Assembly: GCF_022213065.1 (NCBI RefSeq)
Contig: NZ_JAKLJA010000003.1
Coordinates: 351,502-415,501 of the forward strand
From: Paraburkholderia tagetis
GTDB taxonomy: Bacteria; Pseudomonadota; Gammaproteobacteria; Burkholderiales; Burkholderiaceae
Direction of reading: 5' to 3'
Length of the DNA stretch: 64,000 nucleotides
Shown here: positions 30,253 through 41,822 of the stretch, in pieces
Layout: the number at the start of each line of letters is the position of its first letter
Position numbering within the stretch: the first letter of the stretch is position 1
Program-made: the position numbers and the translations under genes
The notes under the pieces: generated by a model
What the model was told of the DNA's origin: nothing
Database searches by the model: none
The model's input: only the letters and a program-made list of their open reading frames with translations

Positions 30253-31335
30253 ATGACCGAAGCCCACATCGACATCACCGCGCTCAAGAAGCCCGCACCG
30301 CAAGCACAAGACGAAGCCGCCGCGCGCTGGCGCGTCGCCGATGTCGCCGCGCTCTACGAGTTGCCGTTCAACGACCTGATGTTCCGCGCGCAGCAAGTGC
30401 ATCGCGAGCATTTCGACGCGAATGCGGTGCAGCTCTCCACGCTCCTGTCGATCAAGACCGGCGGCTGCGAGGAGGATTGCGCGTATTGCCCGCAGTCGTC
30501 GCATCACGACACGGGCCTCGACGCGAGCAAGCTCATGGACGTGGACGCTGTGCTCGACGCCGCGCGCGTGGCGAAGGCCAACGGCGCGACGCGCTTTTGC
30601 ATGGGCGCGGCGTGGCGCAATCCGAAGGACCGCCATCTCGAGCCGATCAAGGACATGATCCGCGGCGTGAAGTCGATGGGTCTCGAAACCTGCGTCACGC
30701 TCGGCATGCTCGAAGAGCACCAGGCGAAGGCGCTCGCCGACGCGGGCCTCGATTACTACAACCACAACCTCGATACGTCGCCCGAGTTCTATGGCCAGAT
30801 CATCTCGACACGCACTTACGAGGACCGCCTTGAGACGCTCGAGCGCGTGCGCGATGCGGGCATCAACGTGTGCTGCGGCGGCATCGTCGGCATGGGCGAG
30901 TCGCGCCGTGAGCGCGCGGGGCTGATCGCGCAGCTCGCGAACATGGAGCCGTATCCGGAGTCGGTGCCCATCAACAATCTCGTGCAGGTGAGCGGTACGC
31001 CGCTCGAAGGCACGGAGCCGCTCGATCCGTTCGAGTTCGTGCGCACGATTGCGGTCGCGCGCATTACCATGCCCACGGCGATGGTGCGTCTCTCGGCGGG
31101 CCGCGAGCAGATGGACGACGCGCTGCAGGCGCTGTGCTTCATGGCGGGCGCGAATTCGATCTTCTACGGCGACCAGTTGCTGACGACGGGCAACCCGCAG
31201 GCAGAGGCCGACCGCAAGCTGTTGCAGCGTCTGGGCATTAGCGCGCAGGCGGCGCAGGCATTGCCGGCCGAAGCCCACGCCCCGCACGCGCATCACGAAC
31301 ATCACGCGCACGGCGGCTGCGGCCACTGCGAATAA
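30253..31335 (+). CDS. bioB: biotin synthase
   Basis: Radical-SAM sulfur insertion into dethiobiotin; 360 residues from ATG at 30253. The [4Fe-4S] motif is in [14 protein letters not shown] (CxxxCxxC). Ligands for the second cluster are at [16 protein letters not shown] and [13 protein letters not shown], and the conserved Arg is in MVRLSAGRE. The last ~25 residues are very His-rich and end in a Cys pair ([15 protein letters not shown]), an extension absent from E. coli BioB. Last gene of the biotin run, 50 bases after bioD, followed by a terminator. Confidence 0.96.
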   Translation: MTEAHIDITALKKPAPQAQDEAAARWRVADVAALYELPFNDLMFRAQQVHREHFDANAVQLSTLLSIKTGGCEEDCAYCPQSSHHDTGLDASKLMDVDAVLDAARVAKANGATRFCMGAAWRNPKDRHLEPIKDMIRGVKSMGLETCVTLGMLEEHQAKALADAGLDYYNHNLDTSPEFYGQIISTRTYEDRLETLERVRDAGINVCCGGIVGMGESRRERAGLIAQLANMEPYPESVPINNLVQVSGTPLEGTEPLDPFEFVRTIAVARITMPTAMVRLSAGREQMDDALQALCFMAGANSIFYGDQLLTTGNPQAEADRKLLQRLGISAQAAQALPAEAHAPHAHHEHHAHGGCGHCE

Positions 31336-31392
31336 GCCTGTTGACGAGTGCCGTGAAAGGCGCGACGCGTTAGACACGCGCCGCTGAAGGAC

Positions 31393-31422
31393 AAACGCCA
31401 CGCGGTGATGCGTGGCGTTTTC
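31393..31422 (+). terminator. intrinsic terminator after bioB
   Basis: AAACGCCACGC and GCGTGGCGTTT pair around a six-base loop, with a T-rich end (TTTTCATTTG). Confidence 0.88.
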
Positions 31423-31454
31423 ATTTGAAGCGACGCGCAATGATTCGCTCAGTG

Positions 31455-31521
31455 CGCCGCTTGATGTGTCGCTTAATGTGTCGCTTGAGTCGCTTGAGTC
31501 GCTTGATGCGTGCGTCGCTTA
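31455..31521 (+). repeat. irregular short tandem repeat of GTCGCTT-type units
   Basis: Units such as GATGTGTCGCTT, AATGTGTCGCTT, GAGTCGCTT, GAGTCGCTT and GATGCGTGCGTCGCTT follow each other. It lies between the bioB terminator and the end of the permease gene, and its right end includes that gene's stop codon. Confidence 0.75.
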
Positions 31522-32841
31522 AGCGTAAGCCGCGCGCCGGCGTCCCGCGAGCACGAAATAGCACACCGCGCCGACCACGAGCGCGGGCAGCGTTGCGCCC
31601 AGGTTCGGCAGCCATTGATTGATCGCCTGATACGCGCCGAAGCCGATGCCCCACGCGATGAACGCGGTCACATGCCAGCCGCCCGAGTAACCATAGGCGC
31701 CGCTCAGATCGGCGAGCGCATGCGCGTCGATGCGCCGGCGGCGCACGATGAAGTGATCGGCGAGCACGACGCCAAAGAGCGGTGCGAACACCGAGCCGAT
31801 GAAGAGCAGGAAGTTCTCGTAGCGCGCCATCGGCACGACGAGGCCGATCAGCGTACACAGCGCGCCGAACGCCGCCGAGAGCCACGGCACGCTGCCGCGC
31901 GTCCAGAATGTGCCGGTCGAGACGGCGGCTGAGTGGATGTCGGCGAAGGCATTGTCGATTTCGTCGATCAGCACGAGCAGCAGTGCGAAGCCGCCGCCCG
32001 CCTTCGCGAGCGCCGTGGTGAGGAGCGCGTCGCCGCCGCCCGCGGCGAGGCCGTAGATCGCGCCGAGCGCATAGAACCACAGGTTCGCGATGCCATAGCC
32101 GAACAGCGTGCCGCGGAAGGTCTCGCCCGCGCGGCGGCCAAAGCGTGTGTAGTCGGCGATCAGCGGCAGCCACGAAAGCGGCATCGCCACCACGAGGTCG
32201 ATCGCGCTGCCGAACGGCATCTCGCCGGTGCCGGGACGCTTCATCAGCGTGCCGATGTCGTGCTGCGCGAGCAGGCTCCACGTGAGCCATGCGGCGCCCG
32301 CGAGCAACAGCCAGATGCCCCAGCTGCGCAGGAAGCGCCGCACGAACGAGAGCGGGCCGCTCACGGCGAGCAGCGTCGCGAGCAAGCCGAAGATCAAGGT
32401 CCATACGAGCGGCACCGAGAGGCCGAAGGCCTGCTTGGCGAGCGCATCGGCGGAATCGCGCATCACGATGATCTCGAACGAGCCCCAGCCCACGAGCTGC
32501 ACCATGTTGATGACGGCCGGCACGGACGCGCCGCGAATGCCGAGCGTCGGGCGCAGCGAGGACATGGCGGCGAGGCCCGTGTCGGTGCCGATCACGCCCG
32601 CGAGCGCGAGCAGCACGACGCCGATCACGCTGCCGATGCCGATTGCGCTCAGCGCATGGGGCAGCGAGAGCCCTGGCACCAGCAGGGCGCCCGCCTGGGC
32701 GACCAGCAGGCCGATGCCGAGCGAGAACCAGAGCGCGAAGGCGTCGCCGGTGCGGAACTGGCGGCGCGCGTGGGGCACGGGCACGTTGGGCGCGTAAGTC
32801 GAACCGGCTTCACCGGCCGCACCGTGCGGGTCTTGAGTCAT
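31519..32841 (-). CDS. NCS1 family cytosine/hydroxymethylpyrimidine-type permease
   Basis: Inner-membrane nucleobase:cation symporter of the purine-cytosine permease group, 440 residues, about 12 hydrophobic segments (first FALWFSLGIGLLVAQAGALL). Family markers are SSLRPTLGIRGASVPAVINM, QLVGWGSFEI, PLSWLPLIADYTRFGRRAGE and DEIDNAFADIHSAAVSTG. It could be CodB (cytosine) or CytX (thiamine-precursor hydroxymethylpyrimidine); the long acidic motif DEIDNAFADIHS fits the CytX branch, but this is a judgement by eye. Its leader, 32842-32998, is GC-rich and foldable. Divergent from rarA. Confidence 0.8.
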   Translation of the reverse strand: MTQDPHGAAGEAGSTYAPNVPVPHARRQFRTGDAFALWFSLGIGLLVAQAGALLVPGLSLPHALSAIGIGSVIGVVLLALAGVIGTDTGLAAMSSLRPTLGIRGASVPAVINMVQLVGWGSFEIIVMRDSADALAKQAFGLSVPLVWTLIFGLLATLLAVSGPLSFVRRFLRSWGIWLLLAGAAWLTWSLLAQHDIGTLMKRPGTGEMPFGSAIDLVVAMPLSWLPLIADYTRFGRRAGETFRGTLFGYGIANLWFYALGAIYGLAAGGGDALLTTALAKAGGGFALLLVLIDEIDNAFADIHSAAVSTGTFWTRGSVPWLSAAFGALCTLIGLVVPMARYENFLLFIGSVFAPLFGVVLADHFIVRRRRIDAHALADLSGAYGYSGGWHVTAFIAWGIGFGAYQAINQWLPNLGATLPALVVGAVCYFVLAGRRRAAYA

Positions 32842-32884
32842 GGAAAAAGCTTTCCTCTGTATCGTTTGCTTTGTCTGATGTATT

Positions 32885-32985
32885 CCCGGGCGGCCATCCG
32901 GAGGCGGCCGTCGTTGGTGCCGGCCAGGCTCCGGCCATGCCGGCGTGCGGGTCGCAGGGTATCGCGTCTCGCGCGGCCGCCCGGG
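32885..32985 (-). other. GC-rich structured leader of the permease gene
   Basis: CCCGGGCGGCC at 32885-32895 is the exact reverse complement of 32975-32985, forming an 11-base stem around 79 bases that hold a further GCCGGC hairpin. Short pieces (GCGAGA, ATACCC, CCGGAT, CCGGGAAT) occur in the order seen in TPP riboswitches, but the invariant CTGAGA and AATGCCAGCG blocks are missing. A TATA-like CATTAT sits just upstream on this strand. Confidence 0.35.
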
Positions 32986-33095
32986 CTGTCATAATGCACG
33001 ACTGCATCCGGCGCGGCCGGCCGCTTTCAGGGGCGCGAACAACGCCTTCGAAGCCGGCCCGGCCCCGTAAAAGCCGACATTATCGCGAAAACGTC

Positions 33096-35790
<2,695 letters not shown>

Positions 35791-35874
35791 ACGCCCCTTG
35801 AACGCCGTAGGCACACATCCGGCAGGCCGGGACATCTGAATGTCTTGCCCTCGAAATTTTTCTCAAACGAGGGC

Positions 35875-35902
35875 TTGCAAAGCTCAGAATATGTTCTATA
35901 AT
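35875..35902 (+). promoter_or_regulatory. promoter of tRNA-Ser(CGA)
   Basis: TTGCAA (35875-35880), 16-base spacer, TATAAT (35897-35902), 70 bases before the tRNA. Good sigma-70 match with no other gene in between. Confidence 0.75.
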
Positions 35903-35971
35903 CTTCGCTTCTCTGGTCGCCGACCAAGACCGGAGAAGCAGTAAAGCAAAGCAATACCCGGCAGTACCCCC

Positions 35972-36062
<91 letters not shown>

Positions 36063-36070
36063 AATTCAGA

Positions 36071-36110
36071 AAACCCCTGCATGCTTAACGGCTGCGGGGG
36101 TTTTTGTTTT
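36071..36110 (+). terminator. intrinsic terminator after tRNA-Ser(CGA)
   Basis: AAACCCCTGC pairs with GCGGGGGTTT around the GGC-containing loop (one bulge), then TTTTTGTTTTTG. It separates the tRNA from the convergent glycosyltransferase-like gene. Confidence 0.85.
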
Positions 36111-36136
36111 TGCGCTGTGCCTCTCTATCCTTGTTT

Positions 36137-36955
36137 CTATACCTGTTTTCCGGTATGCCCACGCCGCGCCAACGAGTGCAGGAAGGTGCCCGAAATCGCC
36201 GAGTGGCCGTGATGCACGATGTGCTCGTCGATGAGTGCCCACACTGACATCCCCACGCCGCGCACGCGCTGGCAGAACGACAGATCCTCCGAGAGATAGA
36301 CGCCTTTCTCGCCAACGGTGTCGAAGAAGGCATAGAAGCGGCCATCGGGCAGGTAAGGCGCGTATTGCGCGGGCGGCCGGTAGCGTTGTGTGACGGGCAC
36401 GAGCGCCTCGATCGCATCGCGGCGGATGAGGAAAATGCCCGTGCCGATGTGATTGACCTCGACCCAGCCGTTGCTGACCGTGCTGCCGCCTTTCTCGTCG
36501 GTGCGAATCGCCGTGTTGTAGTCCACCGTCTTTTCCTGCCATTCGCGTAGCGAGAGGCCCACGTCATCGCTCGTGATCTTCTTTTCCACGTCGAAAAACC
36601 GGTACGGGCACGCGATGCCCGCCACCGGCTTGTTGCCGGCGATGAGGCGGGGGACCGCTTCGCGCGAAAAGTCCATGTCCGTGTCGAGAAACAGGACATG
36701 CGTGAATTCGGGGTGGCTCAGGAAATAATTCGCGAAGAAGTTACGCGCGCGGATGATGTGCGACGAAGCCGTGTGGATGTACTCGAAGCGCACGCCGCGC
36801 TCCTTGAAGGTTTCCATCAGGCGGGCCAGCGCCATTGCGAAGTCGAAATGCACTGAATTGTCGTAGGTGGGCAGCGCGATCAGAATGTTGAGTGCGGCGT
36901 CCGATTGCGCGCTGGGCGCGACGTTTGTGGTGGGAGCGAGGCTGGACTGGGGCAT
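36137..36955 (-). CDS. glycosyltransferase-like (GT-A fold) hypothetical protein
   Basis: 272 residues from ATG at 36955; ATG at 37003 or TTG at 37030 are possible earlier starts, and none has a clear ribosome site. The segment LIALPTYDNSVHFDFAMALA starts a nucleotide-diphospho-sugar-like fold; HVLFLDTDMDFSREAVPRL contains a DxD motif as in metal-dependent GT-A transferases; GIACPYRFFDVEKK and IGTGIFLIRRDAIEAL follow. The end has an acceptor-type EDLSFCQRVRGVGMSVWALID block. No signal peptide or membrane helix. Probably a sugar transferase of unknown product; no polysaccharide cluster is next to it. Confidence 0.72.
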   Translation of the reverse strand: MPQSSLAPTTNVAPSAQSDAALNILIALPTYDNSVHFDFAMALARLMETFKERGVRFEYIHTASSHIIRARNFFANYFLSHPEFTHVLFLDTDMDFSREAVPRLIAGNKPVAGIACPYRFFDVEKKITSDDVGLSLREWQEKTVDYNTAIRTDEKGGSTVSNGWVEVNHIGTGIFLIRRDAIEALVPVTQRYRPPAQYAPYLPDGRFYAFFDTVGEKGVYLSEDLSFCQRVRGVGMSVWALIDEHIVHHGHSAISGTFLHSLARRGHTGKQV

Positions 36956-37157
36956 GGGATGGCGGCTGGCGTTCTGTTCACGTCGTTGTAAGATATTTCT
37001 CATTTTTAAGGGTGGCTTGTGCGCGGACAATCGGACGTATCCGAATCGACGCCGACCGGAGGGCGCTTGCGCCCCGGTACAATGGCGTTTTCGACGCGGC
37101 TCCCTTGAATTTGCGGCGAGGCGCTCCGCGCGCCGTCGCGCTCACTATCGTTCACAG

Positions 37158-37943
37158 ATGGCTATCACCTACAAATCCGCCGACGACCTCGCGCGTCTGC
37201 GCATTTCCGGCCGGCTTGCCGCCGACGTACTCGCCATGATCGGCGAGCACGTCAAGCCAGGCGTCTCCACCGACGACCTCGACGCGATCTGCAATGACTA
37301 TATCGTCAACACGCTCAAGGCGGTGCCGGCGAACGTCGGCTACCTCGGCTTTCCGAAGACGATCTGCACCTCGGTCAACTCAGTGGTCTGCCACGGCATT
37401 CCGAACCGCAACGAGGTCCTCAAGGACGGCGACATCATCAACATCGACGTGGCCGTGATCAAGGACGGCTATTTCGGGGACACGAGCCGTATGTACACGG
37501 TGGGCACGCCGAGCACGGTCGGGCGCCGCCTCATCGACACGACTTACGAGGCGATGCTCGCCGGCATCCGAGAGGTGAAACCCGGCGCCACGCTCGGCGA
37601 CGTGGGCCACGCGATTCAGCGGCGCGCCCAGGCCGAAGGCTTCTCGATCGTGCGCGAGTACTGCGGTCACGGTATCGGCAAGGTCTATCACGAAGAGCCG
37701 CAGGTGCTGCACTACGGCCAGCCGGGCCAGGGCGTGCGCCTGAAGCCGGGCATGGTCTTCACGATCGAGCCGATGGTCAACGCGGGCCGCGCCGGCACGA
37801 CGGTGCAGCGCGACGGCTGGACGGTGGTGACGAAGGACCGCTCGCTCTCCGCGCAATGGGAGCACATGGTGGCGGTCACCGACGAAGGCTACGAACTCAT
37901 CACGCCCTGGCCGGACGGCACGGGCGCGTACGAAGCCCCGTGA
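37158..37943 (+). CDS. map: methionine aminopeptidase, type I
   Basis: Removes the initiator Met; cytosolic dinuclear metalloenzyme, 261 residues from ATG at 37158. Metal ligands in order: two Asp in IINIDVAVIKDGYFGDTSRM, His in REYCGHGIGK, Glu in VFTIEPMVN, Glu in AQWEHMVAVTD. Length and order match MetAP-Ia. The open frame extends upstream to 36867 without similarity. Unusually for this family, rpsB is not its neighbour here. Confidence 0.96.
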   Translation: MAITYKSADDLARLRISGRLAADVLAMIGEHVKPGVSTDDLDAICNDYIVNTLKAVPANVGYLGFPKTICTSVNSVVCHGIPNRNEVLKDGDIINIDVAVIKDGYFGDTSRMYTVGTPSTVGRRLIDTTYEAMLAGIREVKPGATLGDVGHAIQRRAQAEGFSIVREYCGHGIGKVYHEEPQVLHYGQPGQGVRLKPGMVFTIEPMVNAGRAGTTVQRDGWTVVTKDRSLSAQWEHMVAVTDEGYELITPWPDGTGAYEAP

Positions 37944-38097
37944 GGGCCGCGGTGCGTCTGCCTGTGGGGCCCGTCGGTCGGCCTGTCAAGTCCCGCGTGA
38001 GTGGTGTGTACGGGGCAATTTTGTTAAATAAGGATTTGACTCTCCGTCCAGTTCGGTTAAAGCTACGCGTTAGTGCTTTATTGGGGTTTACGACTGC

Positions 38098-38634
38098 ATG
38101 AGTCCGTCACTGACCGTTCGCCGTATCGCTGCCGATCAGGGTGCCGTGCTCCGCGAGCTTCGAACTGCTTCGCTGCGCGACGCGCCTTACGCGTTCGGCG
38201 ACTCGCTTGAAGACGCGCTGTCCGCTGATGTAGCCGTTTTCGACGCTGCGGCTGCTCGTCACGCTGACTCGCATACCGCTACATCGTTCATCCTCTATAC
38301 CGAGGGTCATCCGGCCGGCCTGATCGGCGCGAACTTCGAAAGCGCGCCGGCACGCCGCGCGTTCGTGTTCGCGTTGTGGGTGGCGCCGGCCGTGCGGCAT
38401 CTGCGCGGCGGCGAGCTGCTCCTGAACGCCGCCATCGAGTGGCTCTTGAGCGAAGGCGCCACGCAGGTCTTCGCCTGGGTGACCGATAACAACGTCACCG
38501 CCATGCGCTTCTACGAGCGGCTCGGATTCGTCGCCACGGGCGACCACGCTCGCAGCACGCAAACGCCCGAGCAGTGGGAGACGCTCCTCGTACGCGACGT
38601 CGCGCTCGCGCACAAGAGCCTGTCGGCCCAGTAA
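38098..38634 (+). CDS. GNAT family N-acetyltransferase
   Basis: 178 residues. Acetyl-CoA-binding fold: LTVRRIAADQGAVLRELRTASL at the start, FALWVAPAVRHLRGGELLLNAA as motif A (R/Q-x-x-G-x-G/A variant RHLRGG), and WVTDNNVTAMRFYERLGFVATG as motif B. Substrate unknown. 154 bases after map; the gap holds an A/T-rich stretch (AATTTTGTTAAATAAGG) that could be its promoter. Confidence 0.88.
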   Translation: MSPSLTVRRIAADQGAVLRELRTASLRDAPYAFGDSLEDALSADVAVFDAAAARHADSHTATSFILYTEGHPAGLIGANFESAPARRAFVFALWVAPAVRHLRGGELLLNAAIEWLLSEGATQVFAWVTDNNVTAMRFYERLGFVATGDHARSTQTPEQWETLLVRDVALAHKSLSAQ

Positions 38635-38815
38635 CGGAGTGCCGCTCCAGCACCTTTTCCCTTGCCTTTTACGCCATGACGTGCGGCCTGCACGTCATGC
38701 GCCGGCATCCCCGCCGTTGTGCCTCGTTCCCTGTGTCGCCGCATTTTGAGCCATTAAAAATAATGGCCGTGTGCGTCGACGCCTGTAAAATACGCAAAAT
38801 TTTTCGCCGAACGCC

Positions 38816-39775
38816 ATGTCGCCCAGGAAATCGCCATATTTTGAACTGAAGAGCGGTTCAGTCGAGACGCTTCTGTTCGTGGTCAAAACGACTGAACTCG
38901 ATGCGATGCGCGCCGAGCTTACCCGGCGTTTCGAGGCGACGCCCGAATTCTTCGCCAACGATACGGTAGCCATCGACCTGCGGCGCCTCGCAGTGGGCGA
39001 GCAGGTGGCGCTGACCGAAATCGCGCGCCTGCTCGAAAGCGTGCGCATGCGCCCCATGGGCGTGGTCGCCCAGCCCGCACAGCATGGCTGGGCCGCCGAA
39101 GCGGGCCTGCCATTCCTCGAAGCGCGCGACAAGCGCGTCGCCCCGATCGGTGCAGTCGGCCCGGGCGGCGATGTGTCCGCCAACGGCTCGGCCGCTGCGC
39201 ACGAAGCCGGCGTCGCTGCTGCTGCCGGTGCTGCCAAGGCCGGCGCGCCCACACAGTCCACCGATGCCAGCGCGGTTGCAAATGCAAGTGCGGACGCGGG
39301 CACGAGCACGAGCGCTGGCGGCGCCGCAGCGGCGGCCTCCAGCGCGGCCGCTGTGCAGCCGGAACTCTTCTCCCAGGAGGCTCCCGAGGCGGACGCCGGA
39401 ATCGAAGCGGGCGCCGCCGTGGCGCGCTCGGCGAGCACGGAGCCCACGCTCGTGATCGACCGGCCGCTGCGCTCGGGCCAGCGCATCTACGCGAAGGGCG
39501 ATCTGGTCGTGCTCGGCATGGTGTCCAACGGGGCGGAAGTGATCGCCGAAGGCAACATCCATATTTACGCGCCGTTGCGTGGCCGCGCGCTCGCGGGCGT
39601 GCACGGCAACCACGACGCACGCATTTTCTGCACGAGCCTCGAGGCGGAACTCATTTCGATTGCGGGCATCTACCGTACCGCTGAAGTTCCGCTCGCCGAA
39701 GAGGTGAAGGGCAAGCCGGCGCAAATCCGGCTCGACGAAGAAAGACTCTTGATCGAACCGTTGAGGCTCACCTGA
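38816..39775 (+). CDS. minC: septum site-determining protein MinC
   Basis: Inhibits FtsZ polymerisation away from midcell with MinD. 319 residues from ATG at 38816, clearly longer than E. coli MinC (231). N-terminal FtsZ-binding domain ([20 protein letters not shown]), then an Ala-rich linker of about 90 residues (residues ~110-205, long A/G/S runs), then the beta-helix C-terminal domain ([40 protein letters not shown]) that binds MinD and FtsZ. First gene of minCDE. The A/T-rich region 38755-38800 likely holds the promoter. Confidence 0.95.
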   Translation: MSPRKSPYFELKSGSVETLLFVVKTTELDAMRAELTRRFEATPEFFANDTVAIDLRRLAVGEQVALTEIARLLESVRMRPMGVVAQPAQHGWAAEAGLPFLEARDKRVAPIGAVGPGGDVSANGSAAAHEAGVAAAAGAAKAGAPTQSTDASAVANASADAGTSTSAGGAAAAASSAAAVQPELFSQEAPEADAGIEAGAAVARSASTEPTLVIDRPLRSGQRIYAKGDLVVLGMVSNGAEVIAEGNIHIYAPLRGRALAGVHGNHDARIFCTSLEAELISIAGIYRTAEVPLAEEVKGKPAQIRLDEERLLIEPLRLT

Positions 39776-39861
39776 GTTGCCGCTCGAGCGTGAGCAACAC
39801 GCGGGCGTGAGCGGCACGCGATGAGACCAAACTGAGAAACTGACGAACGCAAGGTAAGGGA

Positions 39862-40677
39862 ATGGCAAAAATCATTGTGGTGACTTCGGGCAAAGGTGGC
39901 GTCGGCAAAACGACCACGAGCGCGAGTTTCGCATCGGGCCTCGCGTTGCGTGGCCACAAGACCGCGGTCATCGACTTCGACGTGGGCCTGCGCAATCTCG
40001 ACCTCATCATGGGTTGCGAGCGCCGCGTCGTGTACGACCTGATCAATGTGATCCAGGGTGAGGCGAACCTCAATCAGGCGCTCATCAAGGACAAGAAGTG
40101 CGAGAACCTCTTCATCCTGCCGGCTTCGCAGACGCGCGACAAGGACGCGCTCACGAAGGAAGGCGTGGAGAAGGTGATCGAGGATCTGCGCAAGATGGAC
40201 TTCCAGTACATCATCTGCGATTCGCCGGCGGGCATTGAATCGGGCGCGCTGCTTGCAATGCACTTCGCGGACGAAGCGCTCATCGTGACGAATCCGGAAG
40301 TGTCCTCCGTGCGCGACTCGGACCGTATCCTCGGCATGCTTTCGTCGAAGACCAAGCGTGCGATCGAAGGCAAGGATCCGATCAAGGAGCATCTGCTCAT
40401 CACGCGCTACAACCCCAAGCGCGTGAGCGAAGGCGAAATGCTCTCGCTTTCCGACATCTCGGAGATCCTGCGCATCGAGCTGATCGGCGTGATCCCGGAA
40501 TCGGAAGCGGTGCTGCATGCATCGAACCAGGGCCTGCCCGCAGTCCATCTCGACGGCACCGATGTCGCCGAGTCGTACAAGGACGTGGTGTCGCGCTTTC
40601 TCGGCGAAGACAAGACGCTTCGTTTCACCGATTACCAGAAGCCGGGGCTCCTGCAGCGCCTCTTCGGTAGCAAGTAA
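39862..40677 (+). CDS. minD: septum site-determining ATPase MinD
   Basis: Membrane-cycling ATPase of the pole-to-pole oscillator; 271 residues. Deviant Walker [11 protein letters not shown] (9-18, signature Lys in KGGVGKT), switch I region [13 protein letters not shown], switch [14 protein letters not shown]. The amphipathic C-terminal helix ([12 protein letters not shown]) is the membrane-targeting sequence. Starts 86 bases after minC with AAGGGA upstream. Confidence 0.97.
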   Translation: MAKIIVVTSGKGGVGKTTTSASFASGLALRGHKTAVIDFDVGLRNLDLIMGCERRVVYDLINVIQGEANLNQALIKDKKCENLFILPASQTRDKDALTKEGVEKVIEDLRKMDFQYIICDSPAGIESGALLAMHFADEALIVTNPEVSSVRDSDRILGMLSSKTKRAIEGKDPIKEHLLITRYNPKRVSEGEMLSLSDISEILRIELIGVIPESEAVLHASNQGLPAVHLDGTDVAESYKDVVSRFLGEDKTLRFTDYQKPGLLQRLFGSK

Positions 40678-40691
40678 GGGAGGCGCACGTC

Positions 40692-40946
40692 ATGTCGTTT
40701 CTTTCGTTTTTTCTCGGCGAGAAGAAGAAGTCCGCCTCGGTAGCGAAGGAACGCCTGCAGCTCATCATTGCTCACGAGCGTGCAGGCGGTCATCCGCCCG
40801 CCGATTATCTGCCGGCCCTGCAACGCGAACTGGTCGCGGTGATCTCGAAGTACGTAAAGATCTCCGACGACGATATCCGCGTGAGCCTCGAACGTCAGGA
40901 CGACCTTGAAGTGCTCGAGGTCAAGATCGAGATTCCGCAGGCCTGA
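40692..40946 (+). CDS. minE: cell division topological specificity factor MinE
   Basis: 84 residues. The N-terminal [15 protein letters not shown] is the membrane-binding and MinD-contact helix; [13 protein letters not shown] is the anti-MinCD segment; [20 protein letters not shown] is the dimeric topological domain. 14 bases after minD. The following 310 bases (40947-41256) show no gene, only GC-rich sequence with repeated GCTCAA words. Confidence 0.96.
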   Translation: MSFLSFFLGEKKKSASVAKERLQLIIAHERAGGHPPADYLPALQRELVAVISKYVKISDDDIRVSLERQDDLEVLEVKIEIPQA

Positions 40947-41256
40947 TGCACCTGACGCGCGCGGAGCAATTGTGCGCCGCGCGCATCTCGATATTTCCCC
41001 GCAACGCCATCGCGTTGCGTGCATGCGCGTGTATTTGCGCGCCCGCGCCTGATGAGCGCTCAAGCGTGCTCAATGCGTGCTCAATGTGGGCATGATGCGC
41101 GCGTTCCGTATGGGCGTTTCATCGCCGCTTCCCTTGCCGAAATATTCGGTTTCACTTCACCCCTCGCGGTAACACGGCCGTTGTCAGCGCAGGCGCGTGC
41201 TCGCGCATTGATCGGGTAACGCCACTCTCGGCGTCCAACTCGAAGGGGAGATTTAC

Positions 41257-41571
41257 ATGAACAACGCCATCCGCCTGCTCGTTGCCAAGGCCGCTATCGT
41301 CGTCGCGGGCGCTTGCGCCGTCGCCGCGCCCGCGTTCGCGGAAGTCGTCGTCATCGCGCCGAGCGCGCCCCCGCCCGTGCGCGTCGAAGTCGTGCCCGCG
41401 CCGCGCGTCGGCTATGTCTGGGATCAGGGCCACTGGCGCTGGGATCGCGGCCACTACGTGTGGATCGCGGGTCACTGGCAGGCCCAGCGTATCGGCTATC
41501 ACTGGGTGCCGGGGCACTGGGTCGCGCACGGTCCGAACTGGCGCTGGGTCGAAGGTCGCTGGGTGGCTTGA
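41257..41571 (+). CDS. exported YXWGXW-repeat protein
   Basis: 104 residues. A Sec signal peptide (LLVAKAAIVVAGACAVAAPAFA, cleavage near residue 28) is followed by a short Pro/Val stretch and five repeats of a W-x-x-G-H-W / W-x-x-G-x-W type (WDQGHWRWDRGHYVWIAGHW, then WVPGHWV, WRWVEGRWV). The YXWGXW family is envelope-associated and of unknown function. Ribosome site GGGGAG lies seven bases before ATG. A 36-residue lipoprotein follows. Confidence 0.88.
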   Translation: MNNAIRLLVAKAAIVVAGACAVAAPAFAEVVVIAPSAPPPVRVEVVPAPRVGYVWDQGHWRWDRGHYVWIAGHWQAQRIGYHWVPGHWVAHGPNWRWVEGRWVA

Positions 41572-41654
41572 GATTCGCGCCCGCACTTAACGACCGCTTT
41601 GTATAGAGCCGGAATAAGTGCTCCGTATGGGACAGGATGGGACAGGAAAACACC

Positions 41655-41765
41655 ATGAGCAAAAGACTGCTTGCCGCCGCGGCCCTCGCGATCACGCTGG
41701 CCGGTTGCATCGTCGTGCCGGCGCGGCCCATGTATATGCGGCCCGGGCCCGTCGTGATCTATTGA
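41655..41765 (+). CDS. 36-residue lipoprotein
   Basis: MSKRLLAAAALAITLAGCIV, then VPARPMYMRPGPVVIY. Lys/Arg at positions 3-4, a hydrophobic core and lipobox LAGC at 15-18 make a textbook lipoprotein signal; the mature peptide is only 19 residues. GGGACAGGA lies 10-20 bases upstream. It is closely similar in plan to the 41-residue lipoprotein at 44853 (both have GCxVVPA at the acylated Cys). Function unknown. Ends 58 bases from the convergent clcA stop. Confidence 0.78.
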   Translation: MSKRLLAAAALAITLAGCIVVPARPMYMRPGPVVIY

Positions 41766-41822
41766 CGCCACTACGTGCCATTCAATGGCGTGACAAGCTG
41801 GGTGTGACAAGCCCGGCGCACC

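Noticed and set aside
31437..31521. CRISPR array
   Set aside because: Units are short, irregular and contiguous, without unique spacers; no cas genes are present in the window.
32885..32985. Calling a TPP riboswitch outright
   Set aside because: The invariant CTGAGA and AATGCCAGCG blocks are absent, so only a structured leader is reported.
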